DNA of 64,000 nt, from positions 1 to 64,000 of the forward strand of contig NZ_JACJTD010000003.1 of NCBI RefSeq assembly GCF_014698505.1, written 5' to 3'. This DNA is from Nostoc foliaceum FACHB-393. Its GTDB lineage: Bacteria > Cyanobacteriota > Cyanobacteriia > Cyanobacteriales > Nostocaceae. Positions 18,014 through 26,405 of this stretch are shown here, piece by piece. Below the pieces are notes generated by a model that worked only from the letters and a program-made list of their open reading frames with translations, ran no database searches and was not told where the DNA came from. The position numbers and the translations under genes are program-made. Position 1 is the first letter of the stretch. Every line of letters starts with the position of its first letter.

Positions 18014-21000
18014 ATGAATCAAGCACATCATCCCCAAAAAGCTAGTATTAAAAGTATTATTTCTTTATGCCTAATAACTGCATTCAGCTTTTCCTCGTCA
18101 GTCCAGGCACAAATCACACCCGATAACACCCTGGGTACAGAAGCTTCTCAACTCGATCCAAATGTGTTAGTTAATGGCGCACTGGGCGATAAAATTGACG
18201 GTGGTGCAACACGTGGTGGCAATCTTTTTCATAGTTTCAGCGAGTTTAATATCGAAAATGGGCAACGGGTATATTTTGCCAACCCAACTGGAGTAGAAAA
18301 TATATTAACGCGGGTAACAGGTGGGAATGCATCGAATATTTTCGGGACTTTGGGAGTTGATGGTGCAGCAAATTTGTTTTTGATTAATCCCAATGGGATT
18401 TTGTTTGGAGAGAATGCACAGTTAGATGTGCAAGGAAGTTTTGTCGGGACAACAGCCAATGGAGTGCAGTTTGGAAATCAGGGAAATTTTAGTGCAACCA
18501 ATCCCCAAGCACCACCCTTATTAACCATCAATCCTTCAGCGTTGCTGTTTAACCAACTAAATCAGGGGGGAATCACCAATCAATCTCAAGCACCAGCAGG
18601 TATTAATCCCTCTGGTCAAAATGTCACAGGCTTAAGAGTAGCAGATGGTCAGAACTTATTGCTGGTTGGTGGAAATATTAACCTTGATGGTGGAGCAATT
18701 CGGGCTTACGGTGGGAATATTGAATTGGCAGCTTTAGCTGCACCAGGAACAGTTGGACTGAATATTACAGATAACAATTCGGCTAATTTAGTGATACCCG
18801 ATGATGTGGAACGTGCAGATGTCTCTTTGAGCAATAGCGCAGAAGTCAACGTCCGGGGTGCAGATGGCGGTAACATCAAGATTCATGCGCGAAATGTGAA
18901 TTTGACAGGGCAAAGCAAACTCAGAGCAGGGATAGATATAGGTTTGGGAACGCCAAACAGTCAAGGTGGAGATGTTGTAATTAATGCTACAGGAACAACA
19001 ACTCTAACTGAACTGAGCTTTATTGCTAATGTGATAGAAGAAAGAGCTTTTGGTAAATCTGGTGATATTAACATCACTACGGGGTCACTAAACTTAGTCA
19101 ATAACAGTACATTAAACGCTAGCACTTATGGTCAAGGTAATGCTGGTAGTGTTTTAATCCAAGCAAAGGATGGCGTTTCACTTACAGGTGGTGCTGATAT
19201 TAAAAATTCTGTTGAACAAGGCGCTGTGGGTAATGGCGGTAGCATTGAAATTCAAACTGGTTCCCTCTCGCTAACAGAAGCTTCGGAAATCAATACCACA
19301 ATTTTCGGACAAGGTAACGGAGGTAATATTGCTATCAACGCCCGCGAAACAATTTCTCTAGATGGGTTTGGTAACGTTAGTAATATATTTAGCCGCATAA
19401 CTAGTTCTGTCAACCCTTCAGGTGTAGGTAATGGGGGAGACATTCAGTTAACAACTGGGTCACTTGCAGTTACTAATAGGGCTTTTATCACTAGCGGCAC
19501 CTTGGGCAAAGGAGATGCAGGCAACATCATAATTGATGCCCGCGACATTATCAGCTTTGATAGAGATGCTTTTGCTGACAGTAATGTTTCTCCTAGAGCA
19601 GTTGGCAATGCTGGAGACATTCAAATTACAACGGGGTCACTTGCATTTACTAATGGCGCTTTTATCGATAGCGGTACTTATGGGCAGGGAAATGCAGGTA
19701 ATATCACTATTAATGCCCGCGATACAGTTACTTTTGATGGTGTCGGGAGAGATGGCTATTATAGCAGCGCCAATAGTATAGCTTTCTCTAACACGATGCC
19801 TACGGCGGGCTACGCCTACGCTAAAGGTGGCGATATCCGCATCAACGCTAGAGCGTTATTTTTAACCAATGGTGGTCAACTTAATGTGTTTAGTGCTGGG
19901 CAAGGTAACGCTGGCAGTATCTTTCTTGATACAAGTGATACAGTGATTGTTGATGGTATCGGTAGTAACGGACTTTCCAGTGGTGTAAATTCCTTCGCAA
20001 CAGAAAGCGGTAATGGCGGGGAAATTCAGGTAAACACTGGAACGCTGTCATTGACAAATGGGGGCAATTTATTCTCTTCTGCGCTGAGAAATGCAGGAAA
20101 TATCACTATCAATGCCCGTGATGCTGTTATTTTGGATGGTGTAGCTGAGAATGAAATTCCCAGTGGTGTTATTAGTTATCTGAATAGCGGAGGTATCGGC
20201 AAGGGAGGAGATATCCAGATAACAACCAACTCTTTAACGGCACGCAATGGCGGAGTAATCGTTTCTAGCACTTTTGCTAAAGGGAATGCAGGCAACATCA
20301 CTATTAATGCTCGTGATACTGTCACCTTAGATGGGGTTGGTAGTAATGGACTCTTTAGTGGTGTGATAACTAATGTCCCAAATCAAGGTGAGGGTAATGG
20401 TGGCAATATTGACATCAATGCTACTTCACTTTCACTTACGAATGGTGCTACACTTGCCACCTCAACTTCTGGACGGGGAGATGCAGGTAATGTCAATCTT
20501 CAGGTGACAGGTGCTGTTGATATTGCTGGGGAGAAAAACGGTTTTGCCAGTGGAATTCGCAGTTCTGTTAACACTAGAGCAGTAGGTAATGGAGGTAACA
20601 TTACTATTGATTCTGGTTCTTTCTCATTACAAGATGGCGCTGAACTTACTGCCTCAACTTCTGGACGGGGAGATGCAGGTAATGTCAATCTTCAGGTGAC
20701 AGGTGCTGTTGATATTGCTGGGGAGAAAAACGGTTTTATGGCTGGAATTCGCAGTTCGGTTAACACTAGGGCAGTAGGTAATGCAGGTAACATTACTATC
20801 GATTCTGATTCTTTCTTATTACGAGATGGCGCTGAACTTACTACCTCAACTTTTGGGCAGGGGAATGCAGGAAATGTAACAGTGCGCGCATCAGATTTTG
20901 TTTCCCTTACAGGTGGGAACATCTTCAGCACGGTAGAAGTGGGAGGTGTAGGTCAGGGTGGCAACATTGACATCAATGCTACTTCACTCTCACTCACTGA

Positions 21001-22555
21001 TGGCTCTCAACTACAAACCATCACTCGTAGAGCATCTGCTACCCAAGCAGCAGGACAAGGAGATGCAGGTAATGTCAATATTAACGTAACTGGTGCTATT
21101 GATATTTCTGGGAAAAAAAACGGTTTTACTAGTGGAATTCGCAGTTTTGTGGACACAGGAACAGTAGGTAATGGAGGTAACATTTTCATCGATTCTGGTT
21201 CTTTCTCAGTACGAGATGGCGCTGAACTTACTACCTCAACTTTTGGGCAGGGGAATGCAGGAAATGTAACAGTGCGCGCATCAGATTTTGTTTCCCTTAC
21301 AGGTGGGAACATCTTCAGCACGGTAGAAGTGGGAGGTGTAGGTCAGGGTGGCAACATTGACATCAATGCTACTTCACTCTCACTCACTGATGGCTCTCAA
21401 CTTATTACCCCAACTTATGGACAGGGAAATGCGGGAAATATTCGCGTCAATGCAAAAGATGCCGTAACCGTTTCTGGAACTAGTCAAGAAAACGGAGTTT
21501 CTACTGCTTTATTTACATTTACTAATTCCACTTCCACAGGCAAAGGCGGCAATATCACCGTAAACACTAATATCTTTCGTGTATCCGAGGGCGCTTTACT
21601 AGATGCACGCACCAGAAATAATCAAAATGGTGGCGATGTTACGGTAAATGCAAATGTCTTTGAAGCACTCAACGGCGGTCAACTCACCACCACTACCTCA
21701 AGCAATGGACGTGCAGGTAAAATTACTGTCAACGCTGACGATAAGCTAATAATTAGCGGTATTGACTCTAATTACAATGACAGAAGTACTAAATTTCCTG
21801 GTGGCAGAGTAGCAAATATCGGTGCTAACAGTGGCTTATTTGTCAGTTCCACAGGTTCAGGAATCACAGGCGATATAGAAATCAACTCACCTGAAATTAC
21901 CTTAAACAACCAAGGCAAACTCAACGCCGAATCTGCATCTGGTAACGGTGGTAACATCAATGTCAACAGCGATTTACTTTTACTTCGTCGTGGCGCTCAA
22001 ATCTCTACCAACGCAGGGACAGAAAAACTAGGCGGCGATGGCGGTGACATCAATATCAACTCCAAATTTATCGTTGCAATTCCCGACGAAAACAGCGATA
22101 TCAGTGCTAACGCCTTTACGGGAACAGGTGGAAACGTCGAAATTAACTCCCAAGGTATCTTTGGTATTGAGTCGCAGACAAAACCAACTGAAAAAAGTGA
22201 TATTACAGCCAGTTCGGAACAAGGCGTTTCAGGTGTAATCAACATTAACGCACCCGACACCAGTTCCATTCAAAACAGCTTCACCGAATTACCTCCAGTC
22301 ATCGACACCAACGCACTTATTGCCAATAGCTGCATTTCACGCGGTATCAAGCGACAAGAAAACTCTTTTACCATTACAGGTTCTGGTGCAATAACCACTA
22401 ATCGTCCTGGGGTTTTGGTTTCTACCTACACAACTGGTGAGGTTAGAGGTGTGGAAACGACATCCCGTCCTTGGAAAAAAGGCGACCCGATTATTGAACC
22501 ACAAGGATTGTATCGATTACCCAATGGGCAATTAATCTTGAGTCGAAGTTGTTAA
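18014..22555 (+). CDS. Filamentous-haemagglutinin-type exoprotein TpsA2, the largest of three
   Basis: About 1513 residues from the ATG at 18014 (MNQAHHPQKAS), preferred over 17975 because a signal peptide follows (LCLITAFSFSSSVQAQ). The TPS domain has the NPNGILFG motif. The rest is a very long run of beta-helix repeats of the form GNAGNITINARD...NGGDIQITTGSL. Two recent internal duplications are visible: 192 identical bases at 20821-21012 and 21211-21402, and 85 identical bases at 20461 and 20653. A dispersed palindromic repeat at about 19796-19822 is read in frame as MPTAGYAYA. The C-terminal tail (WKKGDPIIEPQGLYRLPNGQLILSRSC) matches the other two TpsA proteins. Confidence 0.88.
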   Translation: MNQAHHPQKASIKSIISLCLITAFSFSSSVQAQITPDNTLGTEASQLDPNVLVNGALGDKIDGGATRGGNLFHSFSEFNIENGQRVYFANPTGVENILTRVTGGNASNIFGTLGVDGAANLFLINPNGILFGENAQLDVQGSFVGTTANGVQFGNQGNFSATNPQAPPLLTINPSALLFNQLNQGGITNQSQAPAGINPSGQNVTGLRVADGQNLLLVGGNINLDGGAIRAYGGNIELAALAAPGTVGLNITDNNSANLVIPDDVERADVSLSNSAEVNVRGADGGNIKIHARNVNLTGQSKLRAGIDIGLGTPNSQGGDVVINATGTTTLTELSFIANVIEERAFGKSGDINITTGSLNLVNNSTLNASTYGQGNAGSVLIQAKDGVSLTGGADIKNSVEQGAVGNGGSIEIQTGSLSLTEASEINTTIFGQGNGGNIAINARETISLDGFGNVSNIFSRITSSVNPSGVGNGGDIQLTTGSLAVTNRAFITSGTLGKGDAGNIIIDARDIISFDRDAFADSNVSPRAVGNAGDIQITTGSLAFTNGAFIDSGTYGQGNAGNITINARDTVTFDGVGRDGYYSSANSIAFSNTMPTAGYAYAKGGDIRINARALFLTNGGQLNVFSAGQGNAGSIFLDTSDTVIVDGIGSNGLSSGVNSFATESGNGGEIQVNTGTLSLTNGGNLFSSALRNAGNITINARDAVILDGVAENEIPSGVISYLNSGGIGKGGDIQITTNSLTARNGGVIVSSTFAKGNAGNITINARDTVTLDGVGSNGLFSGVITNVPNQGEGNGGNIDINATSLSLTNGATLATSTSGRGDAGNVNLQVTGAVDIAGEKNGFASGIRSSVNTRAVGNGGNITIDSGSFSLQDGAELTASTSGRGDAGNVNLQVTGAVDIAGEKNGFMAGIRSSVNTRAVGNAGNITIDSDSFLLRDGAELTTSTFGQGNAGNVTVRASDFVSLTGGNIFSTVEVGGVGQGGNIDINATSLSLTDGSQLQTITRRASATQAAGQGDAGNVNINVTGAIDISGKKNGFTSGIRSFVDTGTVGNGGNIFIDSGSFSVRDGAELTTSTFGQGNAGNVTVRASDFVSLTGGNIFSTVEVGGVGQGGNIDINATSLSLTDGSQLITPTYGQGNAGNIRVNAKDAVTVSGTSQENGVSTALFTFTNSTSTGKGGNITVNTNIFRVSEGALLDARTRNNQNGGDVTVNANVFEALNGGQLTTTTSSNGRAGKITVNADDKLIISGIDSNYNDRSTKFPGGRVANIGANSGLFVSSTGSGITGDIEINSPEITLNNQGKLNAESASGNGGNINVNSDLLLLRRGAQISTNAGTEKLGGDGGDININSKFIVAIPDENSDISANAFTGTGGNVEINSQGIFGIESQTKPTEKSDITASSEQGVSGVININAPDTSSIQNSFTELPPVIDTNALIANSCISRGIKRQENSFTITGSGAITTNRPGVLVSTYTTGEVRGVETTSRPWKKGDPIIEPQGLYRLPNGQLILSRSC
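19796..19822. repeat. Dispersed palindromic repeat inside the tpsA2 reading frame
   Basis: The sequence GATGCCTACGGCGGGCTACGCC followed by TACGC is a familiar dispersed cyanobacterial repeat. A nearly identical copy lies in a spacer at 53693-53722. Here it is read in frame between two beta-helix repeats and adds about nine residues. Confidence 0.8.
20821..21402. repeat. Identical 192-bp direct duplication within tpsA2
   Basis: Positions 20821-21012 and 21211-21402 match base for base over 192 nt and are 390 bp (130 codons) apart. The reading frame is kept. Such identity in a gene full of diverged repeats marks a very recent tandem duplication or conversion. Confidence 0.9.
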
Positions 22556-22589
22556 ACAGAAATATTGCATATATGGGAAAATCTGGCTT

Positions 22590-22603
22590 TGCAGTTTTGT
22601 GTA
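22590..22603. promoter_or_regulatory. Weak copy of the TGCAGTTTTCTGCA motif
   Basis: TGCAGTTTTGTGTA differs from the perfect motif at two positions. It lies in the spacer after tpsA2, 205 bp upstream of the small exported protein gene. Weak evidence alone; listed because of the motif at 17666, 29878 and 29960. Confidence 0.25.
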
Positions 22604-22807
22604 AATTGGGACGCACCATTATGCGATCGCACCATACAATTCATGCAACTATATATGCATAAATGGTGAATGCATTACCTAGTCATCTCCCTTAATCTGA
22701 GTATTAAAGAAACGGTTGATGTATCGCAAAACAGCAAAAATCATCAATTTATCACCGTTGCTGATGAAATTATCGTTATTTTTTTAACTCAGATTCAGAG
22801 GTTGATT

Positions 22808-23362
22808 ATGTTTTATAAACTAGTTCGCAACACAGTTTTAGCAACATCTTTGGCATTCCCGAATTTCAAGCAAACCACTTCGATGGCAATTTTAGTCGCT
22901 GGAATTGGATTGTTTGGTATCAAGTCAGTAGATGCGAGACAGGCTTTAGTACAAACACCAGATGTTTCTCAATCTTCATCTTATGCGATCGCGCAACTGG
23001 TTGATGCCAATTCTCCGATTTACGGAACTTGGAAGCTAAGATATAGCATTGATGGAATCGTCCATCAAAGCGTCCTGGTGATGACGGGGTATTCTGGAGT
23101 GATGAGAACTAGTTATTTTGACTCTAGGATAAATCAGAAGCAGGTTGTAGACCAGGAAATTAGCCTCAAATCTTCTTCTCAAGGATTAGTTTTATTGGGC
23201 TATAACCCAGTTTATCCTGGAACTTCCAGAAGACACCCTACTTATGCTGCTGATAACTTTCTGTTTTCTGTTGAGCCTGATGGTTCAGTAATAGCGTATA
23301 CTTGCGATGATCTACGACAATGTTCAACTGTAGATGTGGAAAGGATAGTGTCCCAATCTTAA
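22808..23362 (+). CDS. Small exported protein of unknown function
   Basis: I start the gene at the ATG at 22808 (MFYKLVRNTVLATS), preceded by AGAGG at a good distance, rather than at 22670. This gives 184 residues. A hydrophobic segment (about 23-38, MAILVAGIGLFGIKSVDA) looks like a signal peptide. The mature part (about 140 residues: IYGTWKLRYSIDGIVHQSVLVMTGYSGVMRTSYFD) has alternating strands, as in small lipocalin- or beta-sandwich-like domains, and two cysteines near the end (YTCDDLRQC). I do not recognise a family. It sits between tpsA2 and tpsB, so an accessory role in exoprotein secretion is possible but only inferred. Confidence 0.7.
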   Translation: MFYKLVRNTVLATSLAFPNFKQTTSMAILVAGIGLFGIKSVDARQALVQTPDVSQSSSYAIAQLVDANSPIYGTWKLRYSIDGIVHQSVLVMTGYSGVMRTSYFDSRINQKQVVDQEISLKSSSQGLVLLGYNPVYPGTSRRHPTYAADNFLFSVEPDGSVIAYTCDDLRQCSTVDVERIVSQS

Positions 23363-23501
23363 ATAAACATAGCGTAAACTATCTGTCTTTCAAGTTCCCT
23401 GGTGATTAGCGAACTGAGAAGTCAGCGCTTGCGCTATCGCGTATTTTTTTCTGACTGCATTTATTGTCTTATTTATCAAGATTAAAATGACCGAATTGGA
23501 T

Positions 23502-23533
23502 CTTGATGATTGCATAAAGGTGCAATCATCAAG
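23502..23533. other. Perfect 13-bp hairpin in the spacer before tpsB
   Basis: CTTGATGATTGCA at 23502-23514 and TGCAATCATCAAG at 23521-23533 form perfect arms with a six-base loop. No T run follows, so it is not a classical terminator; it may stabilise the 3' end of the upstream transcript. Confidence 0.6.
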
Positions 23534-23616
23534 CAAACTATTATGGTATTTTAATTAAGTGATAATACTTATTATATATAGGACTATATTTTGATTGTTG
23601 AAAACATACTGAGGCA

Positions 23617-23641
23617 GGAAACCCTGTTTTATCAGGGTTCC
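23617..23641. terminator. Probable hairpin terminator before tpsB
   Basis: GGAAACCCTG and CAGGGTTCC pair around TTTTAT with one bulged A. It lies 156 bp upstream of tpsB. The T run after it is weak (CATCTT). Confidence 0.45.
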
Positions 23642-23797
23642 ATCTTAAATGCTGTTCAGAAATCAGATAGTATTCTTGTATCTATTTATTAATGCGATCG
23701 CTAAGTTAGTTGGTAGGAATAAACAGAACTATATTACTAAGTATAAATATACCTAAAACCCCTACAAATGACGAATCTTACAAACAATAGATAAACA

Positions 23798-25525
23798 ATG
23801 GGTTCCTACCTCCGGTTTCAACAGCTTTTTTTCATCTTATTTTCCTGCATCAGCATCACTCCACTCGCAGTATTTGCACAATCTACACCCCCATCTGGAG
23901 TAACAATTCCCCCTGATATTCCAGGGAAAGTGGAAGAAACTATTCCTCAACCATCACCATCACCAACTATTCCTTCCACACCATCTGCACCAACTGACCG
24001 CATACTTCCATCACCCCCACAGGAAAATCTACCCGATACCACCTTTCCTAGTGGTGAAACTTTCTTTGTTAAAGAAATCCAAGTTATAGGCAATTCTGTT
24101 TTAGAAGATGAAATCATCAAGTTAAAACAACCCTTAGAAAATAAAGACATCACATTTGAGCAGTTATTGCAACTGCGATCGCAAATCACCCAACTCTATG
24201 TTGATAATGGCTATATCACCAGTGGTGCATTTATTTCCAACAATCAAAATGTCGCTAGCGGTGTCGTGCAAATCCAAGTTGTGGAAGGCGAACTTGAAGG
24301 AATTTCAATTTTAGGGTTAGAAAGATTGCAAGCTGCATACGTGCGTTCTCGGATTGTACGCTTGGCAGTTAAGCCTTTAAACCAAAAACGCCTTGAACAA
24401 GCGCTGCAATTATTACAACTTGACCCTGTGATTGAACGAGTCAATGCTGAGTTAACCGCAGGTAGCACTCCCGGAAGCAATATTTTACAGGTGACAATTA
24501 CCGAATCGCCACCATTCCACGCTGGGGTTGTCTTTGCAAATAACCAATCACCTAGCGTTGGTTCAGAACAAGGGACTGTTTTTATTGCTCACGATAATTT
24601 CTTAGGGTTTGGGGATAAATTCAATGCAGAATATGCTGGTAGTGAAGGTTTAGACATTTACAATATCGGTTATTCTATTCCCTTTAACGCCTTAGATGGA
24701 ACCATTGGTGTCCGCTACAGCAATAGTGCTAGCCGCATTATTGAAAGCGAATTTCGTGACTTGGATATCCGTAGCGAAGCCGAAACCCTTTCTTTTAATG
24801 TCCGTCAACCGTTAATCCACACACCAAATAGCGAATTTGCTCTAGGTTTGGCATTCGATTTACGGCGCAGTCAAACCTTCATCCTCAATGATATCCCCTT
24901 CTCCTTTACCGAAGGGCCCGAGGATGGGGAATCAAGAGTTACGGTAATTCGCTTTTCGCAAGATTGGTTACAACGTAATGCTAACAGTGTTTTAGCGGCG
25001 CGATCGCAATTTAGTTTTGGGATTGATGCAATTGACGCAACCGTCAACGATAGTGGTACTGACGGGCGTTTTTTCTCTTGGGTGGGACAATTTCAATGGG
25101 TGCAACGGCTATCTCCCCGCATCTTGATGCTGGCTAAAGTTAACACTCAACTTACTCCTGATTCCTTACTGTCACTGGAAAAAATTAGCATTGGAGGAGT
25201 TGATACAGTGCGCGGCTATAATCAAAATCAAATTGTTGCTGACAATGGGGTAGTTGGAGGTGTGGAAGTTCGTATTCCCCTAGCATCGAATGTGGAAACA
25301 TTACAGCTAATACCATTTTTTGATATCGGTACAGCTTGGAACAATCGCGGTGTTAATGCCGACCCACAAACCATTGCTAGTCTGGGGTTGGGTTTGAACT
25401 GGCAACCTTTTAACGGTTTGGTATTGCGTGCAGACTATGGTATACCATTGATGGGCACAAGCGATCGCGGTAATTCACTGCAAGATAATGGCTTTAATTT
25501 TTCAGTCCGCTATCAGCCGTTTTAA
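23798..25525 (+). CDS. TpsB outer-membrane transporter (ShlB/FhaC/HecB family)
   Basis: The partner pore that moves TpsA exoproteins across the outer membrane. The 575-residue protein has a signal peptide (ending VFAQ), a proline-rich linker (about 28-90), a POTRA_2-type domain (FFVKEIQVIGNSVLEDEII, then QLYVDNGYITSGAFI and VQIQVVEGELEGI), a second POTRA-like segment, and a 16-strand barrel. The VRGY motif of the L6 loop, needed for secretion in this family, is at residues 471-474. The barrel ends FSVRYQPF with the aromatic last residue expected of Omp85-superfamily proteins. It is the only TpsB in the window, so it probably serves all three TpsA proteins. A strong terminator follows. Confidence 0.93.
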   Translation: MGSYLRFQQLFFILFSCISITPLAVFAQSTPPSGVTIPPDIPGKVEETIPQPSPSPTIPSTPSAPTDRILPSPPQENLPDTTFPSGETFFVKEIQVIGNSVLEDEIIKLKQPLENKDITFEQLLQLRSQITQLYVDNGYITSGAFISNNQNVASGVVQIQVVEGELEGISILGLERLQAAYVRSRIVRLAVKPLNQKRLEQALQLLQLDPVIERVNAELTAGSTPGSNILQVTITESPPFHAGVVFANNQSPSVGSEQGTVFIAHDNFLGFGDKFNAEYAGSEGLDIYNIGYSIPFNALDGTIGVRYSNSASRIIESEFRDLDIRSEAETLSFNVRQPLIHTPNSEFALGLAFDLRRSQTFILNDIPFSFTEGPEDGESRVTVIRFSQDWLQRNANSVLAARSQFSFGIDAIDATVNDSGTDGRFFSWVGQFQWVQRLSPRILMLAKVNTQLTPDSLLSLEKISIGGVDTVRGYNQNQIVADNGVVGGVEVRIPLASNVETLQLIPFFDIGTAWNNRGVNADPQTIASLGLGLNWQPFNGLVLRADYGIPLMGTSDRGNSLQDNGFNFSVRYQPF

Positions 25526-25587
25526 TATTACCTCCATTTAAATATTTATAATTAACGTAGTTAAGTGAACGTTAAAAGGGCGATTGG

Positions 25588-25609
25588 AAAACCCACGGAG
25601 GTGGGTTTT
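25588..25609 (+). terminator. Intrinsic terminator of tpsB
   Basis: AAAACCCAC (25588-25596) and GTGGGTTTT (25601-25609) form a perfect 9-bp stem with a GGAG loop and a T-rich end, 63 bp after the tpsB stop. It would also work for transcription from the opposite side. Confidence 0.85.
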
Positions 25610-25713
25610 AAAGCTCTATTCGTTAAGGGTTAAGTTGATACTACCGTGTTCGGTTAAATAATTGGGAGGTAAAACTCCGCATATAACGAGAAATTTCTCT
25701 GTTTTGCCTTCCT

Positions 25714-25920
25714 TGTAGCAACTTCTGCCTTCCCTGTAGCAGCTTCTGCCTTCACGTTTCCGTGTTTCGCGCAGTCTGTAGCAACTTCTGCTTTCCCTGT
25801 AGCAGCTTCTGCCTTCCCGTTTCCGTGTTTCGCGCAGTCTGTAGCAACTTCTGCTTTCCCTGTAGCAGCTTCTGCCTTCCCGTTTCAGTGTTTCGCGCAG
25901 TCTGTAGCAACTTCTGCTTT
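25714..25920. repeat. 63-bp tandem repeat, about 3.3 copies
   Basis: Units begin TGTAGCAACTTCTGC at 25714, 25777, 25840 and 25903, with an exact 63-bp period and few changes between copies. Each unit itself contains two related halves (TGTAGCAACTTCTGC and TGTAGCAGCTTCTGC). Because 63 is a multiple of three, open frames run through it on both strands; the minus strand would read QKLLQTARNTETGRQKLLQGK repeatedly. I regard it as non-coding. Confidence 0.9.
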
Positions 25921-25939
25921 GACTTTATTAGAAGCAGAC

Positions 25940-26186
25940 TCGCGTTACAGCCATAGCGCTTCTCGAATGGATGCAATATACTTTGACCTCTCTCTAAAAC
26001 TCTCTTCTAAAAGGAGAAAGGCTTTGAATTTTACTCCCCAACGCTAGCTCTTAAGGGGCTGGGGGTTAAGTCTGTATTTCATGCAATTGAGAACTGCTAC
26101 ATTTCAGTTCAGTAGACCACATTTGCCGTAGGGACACAGCATTCTGTGCCCTGACGATAGATATAGTTCAAATACATGAAAGCTGC
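25940..26186. other. Spacer with dispersed repeat fragments
   Basis: Between the 63-bp repeat and the 152-bp element. It contains a GGGGCTGGGGGTTAAGTCTG phrase also found near 11130 in the spacer before tpsA1, and GAGAACTGCTACATTTCAG. No coding frame of note. Confidence 0.5.
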
Positions 26187-26338
26187 TATAGGAATCATAT
26201 TTGATTTCTGAAAAAATCCAAGTATTTGTAGGGTGTGTTAGGCGTAAGCCGTAACGCACCATTCTTAAGGCTTTGGTGCGTTACACTGTCGCTAACGCAC
26301 CCTACGTATCTTTTCAAAAATCAAATACTAGTCCTATA
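26187..26338. mobile_element. 152-bp inverted-repeat element, copy 1
   Basis: It begins TATAGGAATCATATTTGATT and ends with the imperfect complement (ATCAAATACTAGTCCTATA). Inside is a palindromic GTAACGCACC...GGTGCGTTAC core. A second copy of exactly the same length is at 59085-59236. There is no coding capacity, so it is a non-autonomous MITE-like element. The 14 bp at the centre are in the opposite orientation in the two copies. Confidence 0.85.
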
Positions 26339-26405
26339 TAGGCAAAAGTTGCAACCCATTGCAACCTATATTCCAGACTTTTTGTCTAGCATCTAAATCT
26401 ATACA

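Noticed and set aside
25714..25920. CRISPR array
   Set aside because: The repeat has no unique spacers: the whole 63-bp unit is repeated. No cas genes are present anywhere in the window.
25752..25976. 74-codon minus frame and 64-codon plus frame with repeated peptide
   Set aside because: Produced by the 63-bp tandem repeat, whose period is a multiple of three; both strands are open, which argues against coding.
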